A stretch of 64,000 nucleotides of DNA, from the NCBI RefSeq assembly GCF_000372725.1, contig NW_005196681.1:247354-311353 (forward strand), read 5' to 3'. The notes beneath the pieces are model-generated. The model was not told where the DNA came from. It made no database searches and saw nothing but the letters and a program-made list of their open reading frames with translations. Of the stretch, positions 41,901 through 50,960 are shown piece after piece. A program made the position numbers and the translations under genes. Origin of the DNA: Emiliania huxleyi CCMP1516 (lineage: Eukaryota > Haptophyta > Isochrysidales > Noelaerhabdaceae). The stretch's first letter is position 1; every line of letters starts with the position of its first letter.

Positions 41901-44900
41901 GAGGCGCCGAAGGTGAGGGCGGCGGCGGGCTCGGCGCTGCCGTGTGAGCAGCTCGAGGAGCTGCTCGTGGAGAAGGACGCGGTGATCGCCAAGCTGACGG
42001 TCGACGCCGAGGGGGCGGGCCGCGAGGCCGCCTCGCTGCGGCAGCGGGTCGAGGAGCTGCGGCAGCGGCTCGAGGAGCAGGCCAAGGAGATGGAGCGGCT
42101 CGGCTCGGCGGTCGAGGCGGAGCGGCGGCGTGAGCCAACCTCGGCGATGAGCTCGCAGCTCTCGCAGCTCCGCTCGATGGCGCGGCGCAAGGACTCGGAG
42201 CTGAGCCGGATGCGGGGCGCGATGGCGGAGCTGCGCGAGGAGATGCAGCTCGTCGCCAAGGAGAACGCCGAGCGCGCCGCGCGCGCCGACGAGCTCTCCA
42301 CTCGGCTCGAGGCGCGGGCGGCGGACCAAGCGGCAGAGGAGCGGCTGGGCGATCGGCTGACGGTGCTGCAGGAGCGGCACACGAAGCTCATCAACGAGAC
42401 GCGCAACCTCAAGGCGCGCGAGGAGGCGGCGCGCGCGCGCGCCGAGGCGCTCGAGCCGCAGCTGCTCGAGGCAGAGGGCCTCGCAGCGCGGCAGGCGGAG
42501 GAGGCGGCGCGGATGCGCGCCCTCGTGAGGGAGGCGGCGGGCCGCGCGGAGCGGGCCGAGCAGGCGAACACGACGCTCGCCTCGCAGCTCGCCCTGCGCA
42601 CGCACGCGCTCAACACGATCGAAGGGGCCGACGTCGAGGTGCCGTCACCGGCGGTGGGCGCGAGCGCGGCGATGGTGCAGGCGGCGGTGGACGCAGCGGT
42701 GGCGCAGGCGGTGGCGCAGGAGCGCGAGCGGTGGAAGCACGCGCAGGAGGCGATCGGGGAGGTGCGCGTCGAGATGGAGGCGGCGCGGGAGAGGGCGGCG
42801 AGCGTGGCGGAGCAGCGGGCGGCCGCGCAGGCGGCGAGGGCATCGTCGGGCGACGCGCAGCGCGCGGCGGACGGGGGAGAGGACGTCGAGGCGGCCAAGG
42901 TGAGGAAGGTGGAGGCGGCCCGTGATCTGGCGGTCGCCGAGGCGAACCGGCTCCGCTCGCAGCTCCGGCAGGCCGAGAAGCAGCTGCACCAGCTCAAGGC
43001 AGCGGCCGCGGTCACGGCTGCCAACGGCGGCGGGGGCGGCGGGGGCGGCGGGGGCGGCGGGGGCAGCGCCGGTGCAAGGGCGGCATCGCACGCCTCTGGC
43101 CCCGTCGAGAGGTGGGAAGCGGAGAAGCGGCTGCAGCGGCGGCTCGAGGTGCTTCGCTCCAAGCTGCAGGACAAGACGGCGCAGCTCTCGGAGGCGCAGG
43201 CGGAGCTTGCGCGCACGCGGGAGCAGCTGGCGGAGGCTCTCGCACGCGAGGAGGGGACGCGCCGGCTGGCGACCCGCGCACAGGAGGCGGCGGCGCGCCA
43301 CGGGGTGGAGAAGTCGAGCGCGGTGGCGGAGGCGCTCGAGGAGATGCGCTCGCGCGAGGCTCTCTCACGCGAGCTAGCCGCAGCGCAGCAGGCGCTCCAC
43401 GAGGCGACGGCCGCTCCCTCCGGCAAGGCTGCGGGCCAGGCCACGGGGGGCGTGCCAGCGGCCGCGTCCGGCGGCGGCGGCGGCGAGGAGGGCGGCGGTG
43501 GCGGCGGCGGAAGCGGCGGTGCCGCGGCGGGCGGCGACGGCAAGGGCGACGGCGACGAGGGCGGCGACGACGAGTCTCCCCCGTCGGCGCGGCTGGTTGC
43601 GGCGGAGGAGCGCGCTCTCCAGCTCTCCTTCGAGGCCGAGGCGCTGCGGCTGAGGGAGGCGCAGCTGCAGGCGCGAGGCGGCCCTCCCTCCCCTGGCCCT
43701 CACAGACCCTCGGCGACGGGACGACTTCCCTCTCTCGGAGCGACAGGCGAGGGTGGGCGACCTCACCGCATACCAGGCCGTGCTCCTCGCCGCAAGCAGC
43801 CAGTCGGGCCGGGCCGGTGGCGGCGGCGGCGGGCGAGGCCGCGGCCGAGGAGGTGGCGCGGCGGGCGGCGGGCGGGAGGAGGCGAGTGCCGTCGTGGAGC
43901 GGATGGGGCGAGTGGTGCAGCGGCTGCAGGCGGAGAACGCGGCGCTGCAGAAGAAGACGGTGAGCAACGTCGAGCACGTGCGGCTGACCAAGGAGGCCAA
44001 GGCGCACAAGGCGCGCGCCGCCGCGCTGCAGATCGAGCTCGACGCGGCGGCGGCCAAGGCGGCGGCGGCGCGCAGCGAGATTGAGCGCGCGGGCAAGTAC
44101 TGCCGCGAGCGAGACGAGGCGCGGAGAGCGCTCAAGGCGGAGGAGGCGCGCAGCGAGGCGCTCGGCCAGAGGCTCTCCGACGAGGCGCAGGCGCGCGCCG
44201 CGGCGGAGGAGGCGCTGGCGGCCGCCGGCGCGACGGGCGCGGGCGACGCGGCGGTGGAGCGGCTGCAGGAGGCGTTGCGGGAGGCGCGCGAGGAGCTGCT
44301 CCACAAGGGAGGCCAGGTGGTGGAGCTGGGCACGCAGCTGCAGGAGGCGCTCGCCGCCGCAGACGAGGCGACCCGCCGGGCCGAGGCGCGCCACTCCCCT
44401 CGCCGACGCGCTCCTGCGCGCGGGGACGAGCGGCCGCTGAGCGGCTTGCCCTCGCCGCAGGTGCTCTCTGCCGACGGCGGCCGGATGGCGGCGGAGCTGG
44501 AGGCGGCCCAGCAGCGAGCCCTCCATGCCGCGCAGCCCTCTCTTGAGGAGGGCCGAGGCGGCGAGTACGCCAACCGGCTGGAGGCTGCGCTCGCGCAGCT
44601 CCACACCGAGCACGAGGTGTGCACCCACGCCCCCCCCCCCCCCCGGCCTCTTCCTCTGCTCGCTGGTTTGGCGGTTTCACCCGCCGTGCCGGCCCTCCCC
44701 TCAGGCACTGCGAGCCGAGCGCAACGCGCTCGCGGAGGAGCTGGCCGCGCTGACGCCCGAGTTCTTCGATGAGGTCGAGGACCTCAAGTACAACTACGCG
44801 CAGGCGCAGGCCGAGCTCGAGCGGCTCGAGGTGGCGCGCGGAGCAGCAGCAGCGAGTGGCGTGGATGAGCAGGGTCCAGGTGGTCGTGTGCGTGATGATC

Positions 44901-44911
44901 ATGAACTGTAG
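35982..44911 (+). CDS. CEP290: CEP290 orthologue, ciliary transition-zone coiled-coil protein
   Basis: Exons are about 35982-36644, 36716-36805, 36843-43683, 43709-44391, 44462-44616 and 44705-44911, for roughly 2,850 residues. One exon alone is near 6.8 kb. Intron 1 (71 nt) is GC-AG; the last (44617-44704) is GT-AG. The protein is coiled coil almost throughout. Orthology rests on specific blocks. VDLSQLRLKHQVELEKLRAA, ELEEERLRLKKQLR aligns with the CEP290 block around DLTEFRNSKHLKQ...EEERLDLKKKI. The C-terminal LTPEFFDEVEDLKYNYAQAQ aligns with the family's FFEEIEDLKYNY. LQEDLDDVRLRNKDLLKDLA is near the N-terminus. CEP290 forms the Y-links of the transition zone and gates ciliary entry. Low-complexity Ala/Pro inserts (near 38460-38640 and 43440-43560) are alga-specific additions. 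The two internal GC-type junctions are inferred. Confidence 0.93.
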
Positions 44912-45030
44912 CTCAGCGTGTACGTAATCGTGAGCTAGCGTTTTTTTATTTGTATCGCTGCACACATATATTGTGAGATATGTGTACTTTTTACACTGTA
45001 TATAGCTGTCGTAATCAGTCTTGGTGTTTT

Positions 45031-46146
45031 TCAAATAACGGACACGACATCGCTCGCATTCCTCACGACTCCTTCGAGCGGCTTGCCGTTGGCGAGGGCG
45101 TCCAAGTTCCTCGCGACCGAGTCCGCGGCGGAGCGCCAGTAGGCCGCGTCGCGCATCGAGAGCGAGGGGAGGGGCAGCACGTTTGGCAGTCTCGCGAGGA
45201 CGGGCGAGCCGGGGAAGTCGGGCGGGCCGAGGGGCGGGCCGCAGGAGGCGTTCGGGTAGTGCCAGCAGCCGCCGGGCCACGTGTCGATCACCGCCCGCTG
45301 CTTCGGCCGCTCGTCGCGGAGGACGGCCTCGAGGTCGCCGAAGTTGATCGGGCCCGCGCTCACCGGCACGAGCAGTGCGTGCGGCCGCATCAGCAGCAGA
45401 CTCGTCCGGTTGACCAGTCCCGCGGTGGAGGCGTGGCCCGTCCCCGGCACCGTCAGCACGACCACGTCCGCCTCTCGCAGCAGCCGGTCGTTGTCTGGGG
45501 ACAGCCACTTGAGCGGTGGGGGCGGAGGGACGAAGGGGCCGGAACGCTTGGTGCCGATCACAGTCGCGCCGAGCGCCGCAGCGCGTCTGGCGACCTCAGA
45601 CCCTATCCGCCCGTATCCGTAAATGCCGATGGTGAGGTCAGACACCATGGTGTGGTTGGTCGCCTCGGACGCCGCGGCGCAGGACGAAGGCGCCTCTGCG
45701 GCGAAAGCACATTCGACAAAGGCGGCCGAGGCGGCGGCGAGGCGGTACACGTCCTGGAAGATGGCGGCGATGCACCATTCGGCGATCTGCTCGACGCCGC
45801 GCTGCGGCCAGAAGCCGGTGGCCGTGGCGATGGCGGCGCGGGACGGCACCGCCTTGGGCGCGGCGTAGAAATAGGTGGACGACTGCGCGAGCTTGAGCCG
45901 CGGCAGCCTGGTCAGGTCGAGGGCGTCCGCCCTGCCGATGACCACCTCGGCGTCGGGCAGCGAGACGGCGCAGCCTGCGCCGTTGGCGCTGCAATCTTTG
46001 AGCTCCCACGACGTGGAGAGCGAGGAGCGCACCGCGGCGGCGAACGCAGGAGACTCAACCACCCAGGCCGTCCTCTTGGCAGTGGATGCGGTTGTAAGTG
46101 GCGAGAGGAGCAAGGCGATGAGTGGCACACACACACACATGCGCAT
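45031..46146 (-). CDS. D-isomer-specific 2-hydroxyacid dehydrogenase-like protein with signal peptide
   Basis: Single exon, 371 residues, ATG at 46146. The N-terminus MRMCVCVPLIALLLSPLTTA is a signal peptide. The NAD(P)-binding Rossmann motif is GIYGYGRIGSEVARRAAALG, followed by IGTKRSG in place of the usual acidic/basic cofactor-selecting residue. LLREADVVVLTVPGTGHAST matches the family's D-x-x-x-x-H-x-P-L-x-x-x-T region. Near the end AVIDTWPGGCWHYPN takes the place of ALDVFEEEPL. The catalytic Arg region reads LLVPVSAGPINFGDLEAVL, where family members have NxxRG. The expected catalytic Arg is missing there, so activity on usual 2-hydroxy acids is doubtful. A secretory or plastid route is suggested by the leader. 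Confidence 0.85.
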   Translation of the reverse strand: MRMCVCVPLIALLLSPLTTASTAKRTAWVVESPAFAAAVRSSLSTSWELKDCSANGAGCAVSLPDAEVVIGRADALDLTRLPRLKLAQSSTYFYAAPKAVPSRAAIATATGFWPQRGVEQIAEWCIAAIFQDVYRLAAASAAFVECAFAAEAPSSCAAASEATNHTMVSDLTIGIYGYGRIGSEVARRAAALGATVIGTKRSGPFVPPPPPLKWLSPDNDRLLREADVVVLTVPGTGHASTAGLVNRTSLLLMRPHALLVPVSAGPINFGDLEAVLRDERPKQRAVIDTWPGGCWHYPNASCGPPLGPPDFPGSPVLARLPNVLPLPSLSMRDAAYWRSAADSVARNLDALANGKPLEGVVRNASDVVSVI

Positions 46147-46210
46147 GCAGGCCCCAGCTCTTCGGCGAGTTGGTTGGTTGCACCGGGGGGTCCTGGAGAG
46201 CTGGTTGGTT

Positions 46211-46311
46211 GGCGCGGGCTCTCTCGGCTACGGGACCGGCCCCAGCTTCGGCTGAGGGCTAACAAGCTGCCGAGCCCAAATCACTGTGAGAGTCGTGATT
46301 TCTTGTTGGTT
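46211..46311 (+). repeat. 101-bp structured repeat, copy 1
   Basis: Matches 58773-58873 without a difference that I could find. It can fold with an outer stem GGGCTC/GAGCCC, a UUCG-capped hairpin (CCCAGC-TTCG-GCTGAGGG) and a 3' hairpin (AAATCAC / GTGATTT) followed by TTCTTG. No coding frame. Repeat or small RNA gene; the fold is inferred by eye. Confidence 0.75.
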
Positions 46312-46695
46312 GGTGCTCTGTTCACAGCCTTGTTATTGAGAAGAAAATACCTCTTATGGCGCTGTGCGCTGGCCTGTGAGAGGTTGAGGTGCGAGCCCTG
46401 GAGGCCCTGGGGATGGGGGGGGACTACCCGCGGGCTTAGAAGGCCCGCGCGCAGGGGGGTGGGGCATTGAGACCGGTCATGAATGAGTGCGCGACACGCA
46501 TGTTGCGAGCAGCGTTGTTGATGTTTTGCGCATCGCCACTGACGGCGGCGCGCGAGAGCTGTTGCGAGTGGTTTCACATAAACGCACAACCCCGGGCCCG
46601 AAATCGCACACAGACAGTCAGACATGCAACACGGGGTCCCACACGAAAACACAACCACGGCTCTGTTCACACAAAAACACAACCACGGACCCAAG

Positions 46696-46742
46696 ACACA
46701 CAGCACAGTGCGAGACTAGGGTTGCAACCTGGTAAAGAACTC
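46696..46742 (+). repeat. dispersed repeat shared with 56191-56234 (inverted)
   Basis: The words CAGCACAGTGCGAGACTAGG and GTTGCAACCTGGTAAAGAAC match the complement of the second site. Both sites sit beside further shared words (GTTGGTTG, GCTCTGTTCACAGC), so a larger diverged element is likely. Confidence 0.75.
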
Positions 46743-47940
46743 ACTCCCCGATGAGAAGCGATCCCACGACAGTGTCTGTGGGGACTATTTGCACTTGCTA
46801 GGTAGGTAGGTAGAAAGGTGAAGAACAGCCAGGCTCGGACTGGACACCGAGAGAGAGAGAATTCTTGATACGAAACCACGACGACACACACCAGTCGACT
46901 CGCATCGGTTGCCTCCATGAACGGCGGAGCTATTCTCGCGCCCACACCACACCTGGCTCCAACGTGGACACGCCCATAGCTGGGGACACTACTAGGTCAC
47001 GCATGGCATCACAGAAGTTTTATCTCTGGGCCCCGAAAGGCATCTCTAGCAGTGTCGTTACGCATGCCCCCTCCCATCCTGGGCGCATGCGCCTCACGTC
47101 TCGCCAGAGCATAAGCCCTTGGCGTGTGGCGAGACGAGTTTTTCGCCATGCAGCGAGCAGCAAGCCGCCCGCCACAAACAGCCGGAGGCATCGCCACGGC
47201 ACTGGCTGCGCCGCGCTCCCGCACCCGTCGACGAAGCTCCCCCCGCGGAAGACCGCGCGTAGCGACGCCTTGACGATCGAGATGAGCGCGCTCGAGGCTC
47301 GCCCACCTACTGCCCCTGAGAGTTGGTTATGAGTGGGCTCGGCTCCCCCCCTTGGGATCGAAGCTTCCACGACCTCACACCCAACACCACAGGTGGGATC
47401 AGAGAGAGACTCCGCACCGGACACCGCCCGGGCACAGACTCCCTACCCATCGGATCGCACAGGGCCCCCTCGGAGCAGCCCACACACAATCACGCATCGG
47501 CAGAATTAGTGCCTGAGTCAGGCAGACAGCACAGACAAGGAGAGGAGAGAGAGGAGAGAGAGAGAGAGAGGAGAGGGGAGAGGGTGAGGGTGTGTGCACA
47601 CGTGTGGAGAGGGAGGGTGTCTGTGGTGGGCTGTAGTCGTACTACGTGGTTAGAACCACGCGCCCCTCAGGAGCTTAAGGTAGAGTGGAGCGTCCCAGAC
47701 GCCTCGGTGCCTCCCACCGGGTGAGACCATCCGGATCTATCTGCCGCGCCCTCCGTACGCAGCAGTCCCCGCGATGGCCCACGGTCCTCCGTCGCCAGGT
47801 CGAACCCCCTGCCTCCCGGTTGACCCCCCAGATGTCGTAGTCCATCATGAAATAAACTCAAAGTCCACCAGCCACCAGCCTCCACCTCCACCATCGACGC
47901 CGCCACCGCTGCCGCCCGCGACGCCGCCCGCCGCGTCGGA

Positions 47941-48180
47941 TTGCCGCGACACGCGCCTCGAGTCCAGTCGGAGAGCCGCGCCGCATCAGCAGCAGCATCA
48001 GCACCAGCACCACCAGCACCACCAGCACCACCAGCACCAGAGAGAGGCGCAACCTGCCCGACGCCGCCGTGTCAGCTGCTCCCGACGCGCGTCTCGAGCC
48101 GAGTCGCAGAGCCGCGCCGCGCCAGCAGCAGCATATGCAACAGCATCAGCAACATCACCACCACCAGCAGCACCAGAGAG
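47941..48180 (+). repeat. two tandem copies of a roughly 120-bp unit rich in CAG/CAC
   Basis: Each unit starts with a CGACRCGCGYCTCGAGYC word, passes GAGAGCCGCGCCGC or close, then CAGCAGCAT and CACCAGCACCACCAG runs, ending CACCAGAGAGA. Frames are open through it, but composition is simple-sequence, so I leave it as repeat. Confidence 0.75.
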
Positions 48181-48398
48181 ACAGTGCAGTGTGACAGCAG
48201 CGCACAAGCGCTCGCAGAGCGGCGCGCAGCGCCGCGCACGCCACGCCGCGGGCGGTCCGACGAGCGCAGCGTACGTCGGCCGCGAGCCGCGTCACCAGCC
48301 GTCTCGCGAGAGAGCGGCGCCGCCGCGTGCGCGCAGCAGCCGCCGCGGCAGAGGCGAGCCGCGGCGACGTCCGCACTAACGGATAACTGCCATTGGCG

Positions 48399-48429
<31 letters not shown>

Positions 48430-48494
48430 GACACCAACTTGCTGTCTGCCAAAAAAAGAAGTTTAGACGCCGGACGCACTCGGACCGCTGTGGA

Positions 48495-49136
48495 ATGCTC
48501 TCTCGGTGCCGTCGCTGCGGCCGAATGTACGAGGCGGGCGCCGACGAGGCCTGCGTCTACCACCCGGGGAAGTTCCACGGCGGCCATCTGATCCTCTCCA
48601 ATCGCTGGTCGTGCTGCCACTCTGAAGTCGAGCGCAGTGAGGGCTGCCGCACTGCAGCGCTGCACCTCCAGTGCGCGGCGACTGAGGCCGCTCTCGACCA
48701 GGCCGGTGGCAGCGCGGGCCTGCGCCGGCGAGGCTCCACTGACGTGCCCGTTGCCAAGGGCGTGCCAATCGTCGAGGGGCGGCCCTGCCCGACGGGCGCG
48801 CCCGACGACGCCGCCGTGTACATTGTGTCGGTGGCGGACACGCTCTCCAGCATCGCGCTGCGGCACCGGATGACTGTCGGGCAGCTGAAGCGCTGGAACA
48901 AGATGCTCTCGCCGAGCGTCTACGCCGGCCAGCGCCTCTACGTCGCGCCAGCCCCGCCCCCAACGCCAGAGGCGGAGAGGGCCGAGGCGCTGCGACTGGT
49001 GTGCCGGCGCGGCGGCGTTGGGCTCGCGGAGGCGGCGTATTACCTCGATGAGTGTGGAGGCGCCGTAGAGGCCATCGCTGCGCTGAAGGCCGATGGCGAG
49101 GAGGCCGCCGCCCGGCTGCCGCCCGCGCGAGAATAG
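48495..49136 (+). CDS. LysM-domain protein with N-terminal Cys/His module and C-terminal UBA-like helix
   Basis: Single exon, 213 residues from the ATG at 48495. Residues 5-60 hold CRRCGRMYEAGADEACVYHP then GKF and a later WSCCHSEVERSEGC. This is a zinc-binding-like pattern reminiscent of the YHPGxF motif of CHORD and related modules. Residues about 109-155 are a LysM domain (VYIVSVADTLSSIALRHRMT, VGQLKRWNKMLSPSVYAGQR, LYV). The last 45 residues (AEALRLVCRRGGVGLAEAAY, LDECGGAVEAIAALKAD) resemble a UBA/CUE three-helix bundle. There is no signal peptide, so it resembles cytosolic LysM proteins of the LYSMD kind rather than chitin receptors. The ligand is unknown. Confidence 0.82.
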   Translation: MLSRCRRCGRMYEAGADEACVYHPGKFHGGHLILSNRWSCCHSEVERSEGCRTAALHLQCAATEAALDQAGGSAGLRRRGSTDVPVAKGVPIVEGRPCPTGAPDDAAVYIVSVADTLSSIALRHRMTVGQLKRWNKMLSPSVYAGQRLYVAPAPPPTPEAERAEALRLVCRRGGVGLAEAAYYLDECGGAVEAIAALKADGEEAAARLPPARE

Positions 49137-50960
49137 AGCGCAGGTCGATTGTGAGATGTGAGCGTCGGCGATGCGGTGCGAGATTGTGTCGAGTGCTTGG
49201 CGTTGGATGGAAATGAGTGCCAACCATCCATGTACAAAACTCGACGCGCGAGAGAGAGCAGCGAGAGACAGCACCGCACATAACATGCAACATGCACACA
49301 GCACCCCGCACACCCCGGATGCTAGTGCTTGAGAAGACAACCACAAACGCGGCACACGGCCCGTTTTGGATGTCTGCGGAGATTCTGTCTTAGCACACAC
49401 AGTGAGTCATTCGGAGTCATTCGATGGCCAGAGTGCGATTGTGTGTGTGCGGGAGTTGGTTTGTCGGGAGGGAGGGGCAGGCTGCTCACCCACGTGCACC
49501 GGGCCAGTGCTTGCACTTTGAATGCCGTGGGGCTCCTGCCCGTGTCCGGGTGTGGAGATGCGAGGGTCGCCCCCCCTTGCCCCACCACTTTGTGTGTGTG
49601 GAGGAAAAAACTCGGACCCACGTAGACAAGGAGCGCGCGCCAATGGCCGCCTCCATGACACTCCTACCTCCTGGGCCGGCGCGGGAGTTTTACTGCCGAG
49701 TTCTCCCGGCCGGCCGCCTCCTGACACGCCCACTGACCGAGCCCATCAAAAAAATCCGGCGCGCCGCACTGCTCTGACCCCTGCTCGCCACTGCTCGCCA
49801 CTGCTCGCCACTGTCGCCTCGGTTGCCGAGGCTGCCGCGCACCCGCGCGCCCGCGGTCGCTGCGCGACTACGAACTGCACCAGCTGGGCTCGAACCAACG
49901 ACCAAAACGCCCCCGACCCGAACGCTGCACCAACTAGGCCACGCCCCAGGCTCGATTTGCAATACGCACGAAACTGGCCGCTCATAAAGCACTACTCATT
50001 TGCCGAGGCCACGCGGCGCCCCTCCACAGCCACCCAGCCTACCCAACTATCGCGCCACTCGAAGCCCCGCGGCCGCCTCTCGCCTACCGCGCTGCCCTCG
50101 CCTGCCACCGCACCGCCCGCGCTCCAGCCTAACCAGCTCTGCATCTCGCAACACACTCATGACAGGGACAGACCAGGCGCAGGAAAAGGGAGCGGGGCCC
50201 GAATCCAAGGGACCACCCCGTCGGGCGGAAGAGCTGAGAACTCAGGTCCAGTAGGAAGGCTGCTGGCTCCTGACTCATCCCCCAAATCCCCCACCCCTGT
50301 GGCCTGAAACCTTACCATTCCACCACCTCACACACACCCCTCCCCTAGGGCTAAGCAGTGCGCGAGCCCACCCAACTTCAGGCGAGACGTCGACCACTCC
50401 TCGGGAATAGTTCTGTCAGTGGCTGCACTAGACGCCCATAGAGGCGCGCGGCGCGGGCGGATGACTAGGGGAGAAAAAGCGGAGATCCTAGCTCGCTGGG
50501 AGACGTGCGCAACCTAAAGTTAGGAATAGGGGAGAAGTGTCAGTGTGAGGGGAGGGCGTACGCCGGCGTTTTTGCCTTTGAAAACTGAACAGTTTTTTTT
50601 TGTGTGTGTGGAGAATACCTTACCTTACCTTACGCACACCCCACCCCACACTGTGTATCACACAACAGTCAGCACGCACTGAGACACTCCGGGCCTGCGT
50701 GTGTCTCTCAATTTTATGAACGTACTTTCTCTGCTCTCCCGCTCCGCGCGCGCCCGCGCGCGCCAGCAGCTCATCCAGCGCACAAGCCACGACTCTCATC
50801 TTTGGGCCTCTCCCTCCACCAAGGGCCTCCACCAGGCTGAGGCCGCCTTGAGGAGCGAGGTTGCCGCCTCAGGCTTGACCGCCGACGCCTCGTCGAGAAG
50901 CGGCTGGCACACCCTGACGAAAGAAAATTTCACGCGCGCCACGCAAGCGCGACCGAAGTC
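49137..50960. other. intergenic region with short tandem repeats and a tRNA-like relic
   Basis: 49785-49820 is ACTGCTCGCC repeated four times; 50605-50635 has ACCTT repeats. A tRNA-like segment is at 49877-49948. No protein gene is defensible. Confidence 0.5.
49877..49948 (-). pseudogene. tRNA-derived segment (tRNA-Asp(GUC)-like, SINE head or pseudogene)
   Basis: On the minus strand a perfect A box (TGGCCTAGTTGG) and a B box (GGTTCGAGCCC) are correctly spaced. The T stem pairs (GTTGG/CCAGC). An anticodon-like stem CGTTC/GGGCG encloses GGGTCGG, centred on GUC. The acceptor stem does not pair (TGGGGCG against TGGTGCA) and position 33 is not U, so it is not a working tRNA. Confidence 0.6.

Larger units (their letters stand above)
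46312..48494. other. long intergenic region with several repeats
   Basis: 46620-46690 holds a duplicated ACACGAAAACACAACCACGG word. 46696-46742 is a dispersed repeat matching the complement of 56191-56234. 47525-47585 is GA-rich. 47941-48180 is a tandem duplication. A CT microsatellite at 48399-48427 precedes the LysM gene. No gene is supported between. Confidence 0.55.

Noticed and set aside
39975-43543. Further long antisense frames across CEP290
   Set aside because: Same cause: GC-rich codons free of stops on the complement; composition is only Ser/Arg/Ala.
50160-50330. A-box/B-box-like pair on the minus strand suggesting another tRNA
   Set aside because: Spacing is over 100 nt and no cloverleaf can be drawn.
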